A DNA stretch of 64,000 nucleotides from Prorocentrum cordatum (taxonomy: Eukaryota; Sar; Dinophyceae; Prorocentrales; Prorocentraceae), in contig CAUYUJ010008569.1 of assembly GCA_963575745.1 (NCBI GenBank), positions 28,928 through 92,927 on the forward strand, written 5' to 3'. The notes under the pieces were generated by a model, which saw only the letters and a program-made list of their open reading frames with translations, searched no databases and was not told the origin of the DNA. The position numbers and the translations under genes were made by a program. Shown here one piece after another: positions 42,386 to 53,958 of this stretch. Every line of letters begins with the position of its first letter. Position 1 is the stretch's first letter.

Positions 42386-43679
42386 AAAATCTCCCGTCCC
42401 TATTTTTTTTTACAAAAATATGGAAAATAATAACTATTCAAAGAATTCTTGTTTTTTATGTGGTTTTATGTTGTTTCCAGATTCTTCCCCCGCTTCCCCC
42501 GCTTCCCCACCTTCGCCACCCCGCAGGCCCCCTGGCCGAGGGCAGGGCTTGGGGTGCGCCCTGCACTGGGACGCGCGCGCGCGCTGGTTCGCGTGCGCGC
42601 CATGGCCGCAGCGGCCGCCGCGCTGCCGGCGGCGCGGCGGCTCCGCGTCGGCCTGATAGGCCGAGCGCGCCGCGCGCTGCGTCGGGCCCCCCGCGTCCGG
42701 ACGGCCCACCGGCCCCCGGGGTACCCCACCGAGCCCGTGCGGCATCTGAGCCCGGACGGCCGCCGAGCGGGCTCACGGTCGAGCCCACTCGGCGTCGGAG
42801 CGGGCTCGGTTCTCTCGACCTTTAGTCGGAGCCGAGCCCGTGCGGCGGCCCAATCTGCGGCCGACCAGGCTCAGACGCCGAACGGGCTCACCAGGGAGAA
42901 CCGTGGGACCGTGGAGAAGACCACGGAGGGAAGGCCTGGGGGGCAGTCTTCGGCTCGTGGCCCGGGGAGAGCGTCCCAGAGCTCCGACAAGCGCCGCACC
43001 GCTCGCCCCCTCCTCCCCCCCCAGCGTTCCCCAGCAGCCGAGCGTTCCCCAGCCGCCCAGTGTTCCCCAGCAGCACAGTGCCCGCTCCCCCCAGTGCCTA
43101 GTGCCCCCTCCGCCCCGACCCTCCGGCGTTCCCCCAGCAGCCCAGGTCTCCCCCGCTTGTTGCCCCTTCTTCGTCCTATGATTCCCATCTCCTTCCTCCC
43201 TAGGTGCAAGAGCTATTGCACGCGTAGCCTTGTTTTTGGCCTCGGGAAAAGTACCATGGGAGTCCCTAGAGCGCCCGAAATACGGGGCATGGGCCTTCTA
43301 AGCGTAGCGTGTGCAATACCAGATACAAAGAACTCGAAAGAATTTGACGACTGCATGCGGTGCCTCGGTTACGGTCGCGGATTTTGGCCTTCTCGTCTCC
43401 ACAACAGGTTGCAGAAGTAATATAACCTCTCGCCTTCGGCAATTTCTGGGCGCTCCAGTTTCTGCAGGGTGGGTTGGTTCTGTGGGCAGGAAGGACTGCA
43501 TAATTTTTACACTGCAGGGGGGCGCGACCAGCCTTGCTTTGGTTGGCTGCTTATGTTGTCCCCAACCTTCCCGTGTTGTTGGGACCTTGTTCTCTCTTTG
43601 CCGCGCAGCGCGTTGCCCACTCACGTTGCGCCTAATTACCCCCCCTCCCCCTCCCCGTTCAGTTGGCTCCGGCCGTTAC
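42386..43679. other. GC-rich region without a supported gene
   Basis: Several long frames (for example 42449-43420) are GC-driven and show Arg/Pro/Ala composition only. 43015-43085 holds degenerate CAGCCCAGTGTTCCCCAGCA units. No domain was recognised. Confidence 0.5.
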
Positions 43680-43860
43680 GATGCCTGCTGCTGCGCCGCC
43701 TGCCGCTCCGCTGTCTTTTGCTGCGCTGCCTACTGCCTGCTGCCGCTGCCCTGTCGCTGCTGCTGTGGCCGCTGCCGGCCGCTCCTGTTGCTGCAGCTGC
43801 TGCTGCTGCGCTGCCAGCCTCTGGTGCCTGTGCTGCGCGTGCTGCGCGCATGCCTGCCTC
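43680..43860. repeat. CTGC/GCTG trinucleotide-rich tract
   Basis: CTGCTGCGCCGCCTGC and GCTGCTGCTGTGGCC units; frames rich in Cys, Ala and Leu are artefacts. Confidence 0.7.
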
Positions 43861-43861
43861 G

Positions 43862-44024
43862 GCCACGCGCAGAGGGAGGCGGGGAGAGGGGGGAGGGCCT
43901 CTGAGAGGCACCCCTGCCTCTCAGGAGGCACGGGCCTTCTCTACAGATGCGAGGCCGGCGCGTTCTGAGAGGCAGCCTCCTTCTAAGAAGCCCTCCCCCC
44001 TCCTTCCACCCCCTGGTGCGCACC
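43862..44024 (+). mobile_element. Foldback element family D, copy 1
   Basis: GGCCACGCGCAGAGGGAGGC at the left mirrors CCCCCTGGTGCGCACC at the right. The interior has CTGAGAGGCACCCCTGCCTC and GAGGCCGGCGCGTTCTGAGA. The same order occurs at 57248-57412. Confidence 0.75.
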
Positions 44025-44187
44025 TTCAAGCGCCTGCGTCAGCACCTCCATCACGCAGCCCGGGCACCCTGCGGAGCTGGCGCCCGTGGCCCCCGCGGTG
44101 GGCGTCGGCGTGTGGCCCCCGCGCCCAGGTCGGCACATTCGCACAGAGGTCGTGCCCAGGGAGGCGCCACCTGCGCCCCCCCCCCGC

Positions 44188-44275
44188 AAGAGCTCCTCCT
44201 CCTCCTCCTCCTCCTCCTCCTCCTCCTCCTCCTCCTCCTCCTCCTCCTCCTCCTCCTCCTCCTCCCCTCACCCTC
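44188..44275. repeat. (CCT)n microsatellite
   Basis: About 28 uninterrupted CCT units. The neighbouring stretches up to 44609 show no supported gene. Confidence 0.95.
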
Positions 44276-44609
44276 CCCTACCTCTCCTCCCCTCCTCCTC
44301 CACCTGCTGCCCCCACGCGGGCTCTCCGCGTGCGGCCCCCCGGGGCGCCAACTCGGTTACAACCAATCAACACAACCAAACGCCCGTCCATTATCAGGGG
44401 TTTCTTCCTGTGGCCCCCGCGGGGCGGCTTTCGAGCGGGCCCCCCGCCCCATCCTGGCACAACCCTCGCACGCATGGCGCCCGCATGTGGGCGCCCCGTT
44501 CGATTCCCCCCCCCCCAAGCCCCCGCGGTCTGCATCGCACAGGGAAGGACCACCCCTTGGGGAAGGACCACCCCTTGCGCTACACGCAGCCATTGGGGGC
44601 CCTTGACAT

Positions 44610-44631
44610 TCCGTAGCCGTTTTGGCTGATG
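44610..44631 (+). other. Relict dinoflagellate spliced leader (19/22)
   Basis: It reads TCCGTAGCCGTTTTGGCT plus four bases and differs from DinoSL at positions 10 (A to G), 19 (C to G) and 21 (A to T). It is in sense orientation 271 nt upstream of the ATG at 44903. At least one out-of-frame ATG intervenes, near 44709. Confidence 0.65.
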
Positions 44632-44902
44632 TTCAGGCTCGCATTTGGAAGTGTGCACCCCCCTGGTTTCCACATTACTGCAGCCTTCTCTCAGAATAGA
44701 TTCACGCACATGGCCCATGGCCCACACATCTTCACGCGCGCGGTGCTTCTTGCTCTTCAGTGCATTGTGTCCACTGCTGCGACCAGGTCTGCTAAGTTTC
44801 GTGTTCCACGCGTTTGTGGGGGGTCGTCGCGCACCTCAGCACCGCTGCGAGTCCCGTTTGAGAGAATGCCCTGTTGGATATTCTGGGACGCGAGAGCGAG
44901 AT

Positions 44903-47469
44903 ATGAACACAGCACGCAGCGGCAATGGTGATAATCACGCCAACCAGCTGTACCCGAACAACCCAGAGCTCAAGACTGGGAAGGGACGTGCTTTCGTCAA
45001 GCCCCCGTTGGCAGCAGCCAGCAATGATAACCGCGCCAATCGGCTGAACCCGAACAACCCAGAGTTCAAGACGGGGAAGGGACGTGCTTCCGTCAAGCCC
45101 CCGCCGGCAGCAGCCAGCAATGACAACCGCGCCAATCAGCTGAACCCGAACAACCCAGAGTGCAAGGCGGGGAAGGGACGTGCTTTCGTCAAGCCCCCGT
45201 CGGCAGCAGCCAGCAATGATAACCGCGCCAATAAGCTGAACCCGAACAACCCAAACTTCCAGATGGGGAAGGGACGTGCTGTCGTCAAATGTTCGCCGAC
45301 AGCGGCCAGCAATGATAACCGCGCCAATCAGCGGAATCCCAACAACCCAGAGTGTTTCAGATCGAAAGGCATGGACGTACCACCGAAGAGTTTGTTGCCT
45401 ATCATTTCGCAGAGCATAGCGCGAAAGAAGCGGGCCGAAGGCGTTTTTGAGAACGTGGCCAACCGACTGGCCCCGAGGGACAGGGTGTCCGCGAGCGCAG
45501 TTCAAGATTTCTCTTTGTGCTTGCGGAAGTTCTGTGGCGGAGACTCAAAAATCAGGTTGAAGGGTTCCAGACTCAAGCGTGTTGCCATCAAAGGGAGCGA
45601 TTTCGATTATCAAAGACGCCTACGGCGAGTCACCGCCGCCCCCTGCCTTGTCCGTAAACGCTTGCGTAGCGAAATGTCGAGCGAAAGCGCGGCCACGCAA
45701 GTGGACCGCGTGCTCCCCAGCCGTTGGGAAAACCACTGGGGGGCACTGGGGAGGGGTCCTATTAGGGGCAGCATTGAGGCTCTTGTGTTCGCTTGTGGGT
45801 AGCATTATCGGTGGTCCCTTGGCCCATCCGGCGCCTTCGGAAACCTCGTGGGCCTCTCGTGGCCGTCTTGCGGCCCTCGTGGAGCCACCTGGAGCTGCCT
45901 TGGGGCCCTGTCTGGGCAGTGTTGATTCCCCCTTGGGGCATCTTTGGGCCGACATGAGTTGTTCCTTGGGAGTGCCGCTTGGGCCATCCTAGACGCTCTG
46001 AAGACCGAAAGGGCGAGAATCCGAAACAGATTCTAGAACACAGGTCAACGATGTTAGCCCCATTGAGCCGATGGCTCGCTCCACATAGCTTGCATCACAT
46101 AGCCTACAACACATGGGCTCCTCATCCAGAGTCCGTAGAATCACTGCTCGGGATCCACGCTGGCGAACACGCTGTTGATGTCCTGATGCTGGCCGGCCGG
46201 GACCTCCCCGCGGGCCTCCAAGGCAGCGCCCAAGAGGCGCCCAAGAGAGCCTCGGGAGGGCTGCGTGGGGCCAGCCTGGGCCGCGTGGACCGCGAGGCTC
46301 CCGGGCCGCGCCTCCGAGACCTCCGGGAGCGCCGCGCGGCATGCCCCACGGGAGCGCCGGTGGGGCGCGCCCCGGGCTGTCGCGAGCCGTGGGTCCGGGA
46401 GCCACCGCCCCGGAGAGGTCCGAGGCCGCGGGGTGGTCCACACGGGGCCCCCGGAAGCTCGACCCGTGCCCGGGGACCGGAGTCTCCTCCTCCTCCGCCT
46501 CCTCCTCCGCCTCCTCCTCCTCCTCCTCCGCCTCCTCCTCCTCCTCCTCCGCGGTGTTCCACACACGGCCCTGCAGGCCGGGCGAGGGCCTCTCGAGGCC
46601 GAGCGTCGGGACGGGCCTGCGTCTGCGGGCTTGGTTCAGTGCGCGGGAGCTCCGGGGAGAGCCACAGCGCAGGTGTTGCACCGACGGTGGGGCGCGCAGG
46701 GTGCCCGCGCAGACGGCCGCGCGTGAGCGCCCTCGGTGTCACGCGGCGTGCCACGCCGTCGGGCCGCGTGAGACACCGCGCGAGGTCGCCAGGTCAGCTC
46801 GCGTGAGGCCCGTTGCTTTGAAGTCGCGCATGTCGCTCCTACAGGAGGAGTATGCAAAAGTGATGCCAATATAGCCTGGGGACGTTTTTTGACTATTCTT
46901 GGGCTTTATTGTTTATGTTTGATTATTCTTGTTTTTCGTCCCAAACCAACCTGTAAGTAGGAGGGCATGCCCGACCTGACCGTTGCTGTTCGTCGCTCAG
47001 TTGTTCTTGCCACGGAGCTCGGACAGACTACAGCATGCGCCACTCAGTGCCTCGCGGCTTCGTGGTGGATCAGATTGAGACAAGCAGCCCTATGACCGAA
47101 GCGCAGAGGGATAACATATTGGATTGCATGCGTGGCTTGGGTTTCCATATCGAGTGCAAGAAGGCGTTCACCGTGAACGCAAGTCCACCCATCGATTTCT
47201 TCCCACCGAAGGCGCAGTGGCACTCCAAAGGCATCAAAGTGGAGTCCCCTGGCGCAGTGCGGTTTGACGACGGCGCAAAGAGAGCAATCAAGATTCTCAA
47301 GGAGTGGTCACAGGCCATCGAGTTGAGCGTGCGTTCGAAAGACTTGGAAGAACTCATTTTTCAAATCCAACGAGACAAAGGATGGAATGCAAAAAACGAC
47401 CGTAGTGGTATCAAGCGGTGTGGCGAAGCAAAAGCGCGGCTTCTGAGCAACCTTGTCGACATCCAGTGA
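44903..47469 (+). CDS. Probable nucleotidyltransferase-fold protein, two exons, N-terminal repeats
   Basis: Exon 1 runs from ATG 44903 to about 45613. Exon 2 starts shortly before 47035 and ends at 47469. Residues 9-160 are four full 96-nt repeats and one partial, consensus NDNRANQLNPNNPEFKTGKG then RAFVKPPAAAS. GSRLKRVAIKGSDFDY follows at residues 221-236. This is the GS...DxD pattern of polymerase-beta-like nucleotidyltransferases, which binds the metal ions and triphosphate. Exon 2 supplies NASPPIDFFPPKAQW, a good third catalytic carboxylate, and GAKRAIKILKEWSQ, resembling the helical domain of PAP/OAS/CD-NTase proteins. The two halves complement each other, so one gene with a 1.4-kb intron is inferred. 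The exact splice sites are unresolved because no clear GT donor follows the GSDFDY codons. The substrate is unknown. Confidence 0.6.
45614..47030 (+). other. Presumed intron of the nucleotidyltransferase gene
   Basis: It contains a CTTGGG-type patch (45825-45995), weak TGCATCACATAG units (46085-46120), a CCTCCG microsatellite (46485-46555) and a family B foldback element at its 3' end. Frames inside it are Arg/Pro/Gly-rich and stop-limited, unlike either flanking exon. Confidence 0.55.
46821..46976 (+). mobile_element. Foldback element family B, copy 4 (intronic)
   Basis: AAGTCGCGCATGTCGCTCCTACAGG at the left pairs with CTGTAAGTAGGAGGGCATGC plus CCGACC at the right. The core has AATATAGCCTGGGGACG and a T-rich stretch. 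It ends about 58 bp before the coding part of exon 2. Confidence 0.8.
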
Positions 47470-48035
47470 GCGGCATTTGCTCTGACTTTTGGAGTGGGTG
47501 CAACTAGTGACCGATGGTGTCTCTGCTCTCTATTCGGTGCCCGAGCTGGATCATCATGGAGCGCCCCGTGCTGCGCAAACTGATCCACGGACCAGGGCAG
47601 TGCGATCCGAGCATGGCGAGCACAGGCTCGATGCTCCCTGACTGCCTGCCGCCGCCGCCGGGAGGAAGACCTCGGAGTCTGCAGCGGAGCAGAAGGGTGC
47701 AGCCGCCAACCCGAAATTCGGGATCCACCTGAGAGGACCCAGGCGACAAGCGTGCACGCTGTCGCGGGTCTTTCGATATCTTGGAGCTCCAGGATAAAGC
47801 TGTGTGAGGCAATCCGTGTGGCAATTTTGGAGGCATCTTGAGGTCTTCGGCTCTCTTGGGCCCTTTTCAGACCCCTTGGGGGCCATCTTGGATGGCATCC
47901 CAAAAAGAAGCGATAAGCGATGCCCCCCTAGAGCCCGAATCATATTCGACTGAGTCACTCGTAGGCAGCTTTCGGGAGTTTTATAGGCTTATTGATCCTC
48001 ACCTGGTCAATAAAAATAGCGGTTTCTGCAATATG
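47470..48035. other. 3' flank of the nucleotidyltransferase gene
   Basis: Probable 3' UTR, then a short CTTGGG-type patch at 47825-47905. No additional gene was recognised. Confidence 0.5.
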
Positions 48036-48560
48036 GGTGTGGTAGTGATTTTGATTATAGTTCTGGTTCCGGTTCCAGTTCTGGTTCTGATTCCGGTTCT
48101 GGTTCCGGTTCTGGTTCTGGTGTTGGTTTCGGTTTCGGTTGCGGTTTCGGTTCTGGTTCCAATTCTTTTCTTCGTTGGGGTCCTGAAGAAGACCCCCGTG
48201 GTCACCGTTTTTGTCTTGGTTCCGGTTCCGGTTCCGGTTTCTTTCTTCTTCTTCCAGGCCGGAAGAAAAATTCCCAGATTACGGTTTTGGTTCCGGTTCC
48301 GGTTCCCGCTTTTCCCGAAAAGTACCTCCCAGCAGGTTTCGGTTATGGTTCCGGTTCCGGTGTTGGTTTTTCTTCCACCTCCTTGGTCACGGTTTTGGTT
48401 CCGGTTCCGGTTTTGGTTCCAGTTTCTTCCGACCTCACGGTTTTGGTTCCGGTTTTGGTTATGTTTTTCCCAACCCTCCTGCGTTGGGTATTAGTTTTGA
48501 ATAGAGCACTGTGGTCTCCACCTTCCTTCCTTCCTTCCTTCCTTCCTTCCTTCCTTCCCG
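48036..48560 (+). repeat. GGTTCC/GGTTTT hexamer field and (TTCC)n
   Basis: GGTTCCGGTTCTGGTT and GGTTTTGGTTCC hexamers run from 48060 to about 48470 with interruptions. (CTTC)n/(TTCC)n follows at 48518-48560. Plus frames read Val-Pro or Gly-Ser dipeptide repeats. Confidence 0.9.
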
Positions 48561-48609
48561 CCCCTCTCTTCGCTCCTCCTCTTCTCTTCTCTTGCCTCTT
48601 ACGTTATCT

Positions 48610-51600
48610 CTGGGGGGCTGCGATCTGTGAAACTGTCGCCACTTTCGAGGGCTGCTGGGGGGCCCAGCGGAGTGACGCCCTACGGGGACTCAGATTAGAC
48701 CTCGCCATCCCTGGGGGGCTGCGATCTGAGAAACTGTCGCCACTTTCGAGGGCTGCTGGGGGGCCGCCAGCGAGTGACGCCCATACGGGATTCAGTTAGA
48801 CCTCGGCCATCCCTGGGGGGCTGCGATCTGTTAAACTGTCGCCACTTTTTTTTGCGAGGCTGCTGGGGGCCCAGGGGGAGTGACCCGTCTACGGGGACTC
48901 AGATTCGACCTCGGCCATCCTGGGGGGCCTGGCGATCTGAGATATCTGTCGCCACTTTCGAGGGCTGCCTGGGGGGCCCAGAGGAAGTACGCCCAACGGA
49001 TCAGATTAACCTCGCCATCCCATGGGGGCTGCGATCTGTGACACCCGCCCCACTTGCGAGGGCTGTGCTGGGGGGCCCACGGATGACGCCCCTTACGGGA
49101 ATCAGATTTTCGACTTCGTCGCCATCCCGGGGGGGCTGCGATCTGTGAAACTGTCGCCACTTTCGAGGGCCCTGCTGGGGCCCAGGCGAGTGACACGCCT
49201 TCGGGAGATTCAGATTTCCGACTTCGCCATCCCAGGGGGGGCTCGATCTGCGATCTGTGAAACTGTCGCCACTTTCGAGGCCTGCTGGGGGGCCCAGCAC
49301 AGTGACGCCACACGCAGATTCAAATTAGACCTCGCCATCCCTGGGGGGCTGCGATCTGTGAAACTGTCGCCACTTTCGAGGCCTGCTGGGGGGCCCAGCA
49401 CAGTGGGTACTCACCGCAGATTCAAATAAGACCTCGCCATCCCTGGGGGGCTGCGATCTGTGAAACTGTCGCCACTTTCGAGGCCTGCTGGGGGGTCCTG
49501 CATAGAGGGTAATCGCGGCGGATTCAAATTAGACCTCGCCATCCCTGGGGGGCTGCGATCTGAGAAACTGTCGCCACTTTCGAGGCCTGCTGGGGGGTCC
49601 TGCATAGAGGGTAATCGCGGCGGATTCAAATTAGACCTCGCCATCCCTGGGGGGCTGCGATCTGTGAAACTGTCGCCACTTTCGAGGCCTGCTGGGGGGC
49701 CCAGCACAGTGACGCCACGGGCGGATTCAAATTAGACCTCGGCATCCCTGGGGGGCTGCGATCTGTGAAACTGTCGCCACTTTCGAGGCCTGCTGGGGGG
49801 CCCATCACAGTGACGCCACGCGCGGACCCAAATTAGACCTCGCCATCCCTGGGGGGCTGCGATCTGTGAAACTGTCGCCACTTTCGAGGGCTGCTGGGGT
49901 GGCCAGCGGAGTGACGTCATACGGGGATTCATATTAGATCTCGCCATCCCTGGGGGGCTGCGATCTGCGAAAGTGTCGCCACGTTCGAAGGCTGCTGGGG
50001 GGGCCAGCGGAGTGACGCCCTTCGGGAATTCAGATTCGACCTCGCCATCCCTGGGGGGCTGCGATCTGTGAAACTGTCGCGCCAACTATCGAAGGCTGCT
50101 GGGGGGCCTCAAGCCGGAGTGTCGCCCTACGGGATTCAGAGTAGACCTCGGACAGATCCCTGGGGGGCTGCGATCTGTGAAACTGTCGCCACTTTCGAAG
50201 GCTGCTGGGGGGCCCAGCACAGTGGGCACCCACGGCGGATTCAAATTGGACCTCGCCATCCCTGGGGGGCTGCGATCTGAGAAACTGTCTCCACTCATTC
50301 GAAGGCTGGGGGGCTCTGCCGAGTGTCGCCCTCGGAATTCCAAGTTAGACCTCGACATCCCCTGGGGGGCTGCGATCTGGAGAAACTGTCCGCCACTGTC
50401 GAAGGCTGCTGGGGGGGCTCAGCCGAGTGTCGCCCACGAGGATTCAGATTAGACCTCGCCATCCCTGTGGGGGCTGCGATCTGAGATACTGTCCGCCACT
50501 TTCGAAGCTGCTGGGGGGCTCAGCCAAGTGACGCCTAACGGGGATTCAGATAGACCTACGCCATCCCGGGGGGCTGCCGATCTGCGAAACAGTGCGAACT
50601 TTCGAAAGCTGCTGGGGGGCTCATCGAGTGACGCCCTACGGGATCAGATTAGACCTCGCCATCCCTGGGGGGGCTGGCGATCTGAGAAACCGTCGCCACT
50701 TTCGAGGGATGCTGGGGGGCCCAGCGGAGTGACGCCCTGCGGGGACTCAGATTAGACCTCGACATCCCTGGGGGGTTGCGATCTGTGAAACTGTCGCCAC
50801 TTTCGAGGGCTGCTGGGGGGCCCAGCGGAGTGACGCCCTACGGGGATTCAGATTAGACCTCGCCATTCCTGGGGGGCTGCGATCTGTGAATCTGTCGCCA
50901 CTTTCGAGGGCTGCTGGGGGGCCCAGCGGAGTGACGCCCTTACGGATTCAAAATTATCCTCGCCCATCCCATGGGGGGCTCGATCTAGAATCTGTCGCCA
51001 CTTTCGAGGGCTGCTGGGGGCTCAGCCGAGTGTCGCACAACGGGGATTCATATTTTAGATAAATACCTTCCACTGGGGGGGGAGCGATCTGAGAACTGGT
51101 CGCCACTAATTTCAAGGCTGCGGGGGGGCTCAGCCGAGTGACGGCCCGAGGGATTCAGATTAAGACTCGCCATCCCGGGGGGGGCTGCGATCTGATAACG
51201 GAAGAGCACGTTGCGTGGCGCTGGGGGGCTCAGCCGGATGGTCGGCCCTACGGATCAATTAGACCTCGCCATCCCTGGGGGGCTGCGATCTGTGAAACTG
51301 TCGCCACTTTCGAGGCTGCTGGGGGGCCCAGCGGAGTGACGCCCTACGGGGATTCAGATTAGACCTCGCCATCCCTGGGGGGCTGCGATCTGTGAAACTG
51401 TCGCCACTTTCGAGGGCTGCTGGGGGGCCCAGCGGAGTGACGCCCTACGGGGATTCAGAATAGACCTCGCCATCCCTGGGGGGCTGCGATCTGTGAAACT
51501 GTCGCCACTTTCGATGGCTGCTGGGGGGCCCAGCACAGTGGGTACCCACGGCGGACTCAAATGGGACCTCGCCATCCCTGGGGGGCTGCGATCTGTGAAA

Positions 51601-51640
51601 CTGTCGCCACTTTCGATGGCTGCTGGGGCCCGAGCAGTGC
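48610..51640 (+). repeat. About 101-bp satellite array, roughly 30 copies
   Basis: The unit order is CCCTGGGGGGCTGCGATCTG, TGAAACTGTCGCCACTTTCG, AGGGCTGCTGGGGGGCCCAG, CGGAGTGACGCCCTACGGGG, ATTCAGATTAGACCTCGCCAT. Copies at the left edge (48.8-49.2 kb) and in the middle (50.3-51.2 kb) carry many small indels. Copies at 49.3-50.0 and 51.2-51.6 kb are nearly identical and include two sub-variants (CGGCGGATTCAAAT and CGGGGATTCAGAT). Confidence 0.97.
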
Positions 51641-51679
51641 GCGAGCCTCACGGTGGCCATGGGGAGGACACCTGGCGAG

Positions 51680-51894
51680 AACAGCCTCCTCCTCCTCCTC
51701 CTCCACCTCCTCCTCCTCCTCCTCCTTCCTCACTCCTCTCCTCCACCAACTCCACCCCCCTCCCCCTCCCCCTCCACCTCCCCCGTCCCCCAATCCTTTC
51801 CCCTCGCTCCCCTCCCCCCGCTCCCCCCCCCCTCCGGGAAAGGGCCTCCCTCCTCCCTCCTCCCTCCGCTCTCGGGGGTCGAAGGAGTTGTCCC
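51680..51894. repeat. CCT / CCCTCC microsatellite
   Basis: CTCCTCCTC and CCCCCTCC units directly after the satellite. Confidence 0.85.
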
Positions 51895-52055
51895 ACCTCT
51901 TCCTCGGCGGAAGGCGGCGGAAGGTCGGCGGAAGTAAAACGAGGCCGCATCCGGCCGTGGAAGCCGGCGGAGGGGCGACGAAAGGCGGCGGGAGTAAAAA
52001 GTACGTACATCCCGAGAGTTGACGACATGTTTGGGTGCAGGGTTTCTTGAAGCCG
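51895..52055 (+). repeat. Repeat family G, copy 1 (CTCGGCGGAAGG)
   Basis: TCTTCCTCGGCGGAAGGCGG, GGAAGTAAAA, GAAGCCGGCGGAGG, then GACGACATGTTTGGGTGCAGGG. The same order occurs at 57690-57870. Confidence 0.65.
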
Positions 52056-53814
52056 TGATGTAGTGCAAACAGGGCTTGATGAAAACCGGAGACGGGATAA
52101 AGTAGCTCTGCCCTTCTGGAGCCAGATTCATCGCCTCTCGGAGCCCTTCGGGTCCGTCTCGGACCTCGTCTGGGTCCGTGTTGAGGCTCTGCGGGGCGAC
52201 TTCACAGCCATCTCGAAGCCTCAGAAGGCCATCGGAAGCAAAAGGAACCGAGAAAGCAAAAGTCACTGAACACGAAACGTAGTTGAACGATGTTGGTGTC
52301 TCGGTAGTGTCCTTCGTAGGTTCTGTGGCCATTTGGAGCCGTCATGGGGCAGTCTCGGGGCCTCTTGGAGGATTGCTGAAAGCGATCTCGAGCCAATTTG
52401 GGCCATCTTGCAGGCCATCGCAGGACATATGGAACCATCTTGGGCCAAAAGCGTCCCAGGAATACCCCCAAGGGGGCGAACCTTAACCATGGGGTGTTTT
52501 AGTGATTCGGTCTGCGAGAAGGCATGATGGAGTCCTCGATTAGCCCCAGCCAGAGCCCGAAAGATTTTCTCTTGGAGTTCGCTGGGGTTGCTCTTTTCAG
52601 GCGCTCTCGTTTGCTCTCGGTGCCATGCTGGACCTACTCAGGGCCCATCGTGGGGCTCCCCTAAGCGATATTTGGAGCCATGTTGAGGCCTCGGAAGCGA
52701 AAAGGGGAGAATGTTAAAATCGGAGGCGAGGGGGTGAGATCACAGTGAACGGGAGAGCCCCCCACCGGGAAATCGGTTTCGTGTTCGTGTTCGTGTCGTG
52801 CGTGCGGGCGAGGCGAAACTGCGTGGGCGGGCGAGAGGAGTGACCCGGCTGTGGCCAGGGCGGGGCGAGACAATTGCCCGAACCTTCCCCCCGACGGTGT
52901 TTTTGAATAATTTGGGCATCTCGGTGTTGTTCTTGGGAGGCTCCGAGGTCTCTTGGAGCCGTCGCTGGGCAGTCGTAGATATTCCTGTAGGCAAGCTGGA
53001 AGCACTATTGAGCAGCCCCATTGGAACTGTTTTCGGCCATCTCTAAGAAGCCCTCGCGCTCCCCCCCCCGCCGTCCAGACCAATGGAAGAAACTTCCCTT
53101 AACAAGGCGGCGATCCCCTCCAGTCCCAGGGCGGCCATGACCCCAGCGAGCCCGTCCCTCCAGGATGGCCCAGGACGACCGGACAAGACACGGCAAGACG
53201 AGGCAAGTCCTAACAAGACATTCCAAGACAGCCTCCAGGTCGGCCCAAGATGGTCTGCTGATACGCTACAGTGAGGTACCCAAGATGACAACATGTTCGA
53301 AGTACGTTGTAGCGAATCTAAGATAATTGCCCTCTCGTCGCTCCCGAAGGGTTCTTGAGGCCTTGAGATGGCATTGACATAACCCGAGGGGAGCGACAAG
53401 ACGGCCCCAACGGAGGCCCAACAGCACCCCAGCTTGTTCGAAAGTTCGACAATGCTGGCAGTGGCCAGCGTCTCCCCGAAGGCAGACTCACGGCGCTCCC
53501 TGCCCATGATCTCGGCGCCGCGCCGGCGTGTGGTGGCGTGCCCACGCCGCGCGAGGAGCCCAGACGCCCCCTATAGGCGGCCCAAGACGACCAGAGCAGG
53601 CAGAACAGGGCCAGACGAGACGAGACGAGACGAGACGTTGCTGGACACGCCCAGACAGCTTCTGAGCTGGCCAGGAGGTGCCCCAGCACGCCGCCAGCGG
53701 GCCCCCACCGCAGAGACCAAGGCCTTGCAGGAGCAGCGGGGACATGTCAGAGGTGAGGGGGCCGAGTGGTCATTCGCTGTCCCTGGGCGCGTGGTTGCAG
53801 TCAGGTTCTGCAGT
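52056..53814. repeat. Degenerate CTTGGAGCC/CTTGGGCC fields in both orientations
   Basis: 52310-52450 and 52880-53050 share CATCTCGGTGTTGTTCTT-like and CTCTTGGAGCCGTC blocks in plus orientation. 53155-53260 and 53330-53720 contain the complementary AAGACGGCCCAA type, with AGACGAGACGAGACGAGACG at about 53612. No gene is supported. Confidence 0.6.
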
Positions 53815-53907
53815 GCGGATTGTTGTTGTTGGTGTGAATGTTGGTGGTATTGGTGTTGATGTTGGTGGTGGAGGTGGAGGTGATGGTGGTGGTGGTGGTG
53901 GTGTTGG

Positions 53908-53958
<51 letters not shown>

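Noticed and set aside
42449-43420. 323-codon Arg/Pro/Ala frame
   Set aside because: GC-driven composition in several frames at once, no domain and no conserved motif.
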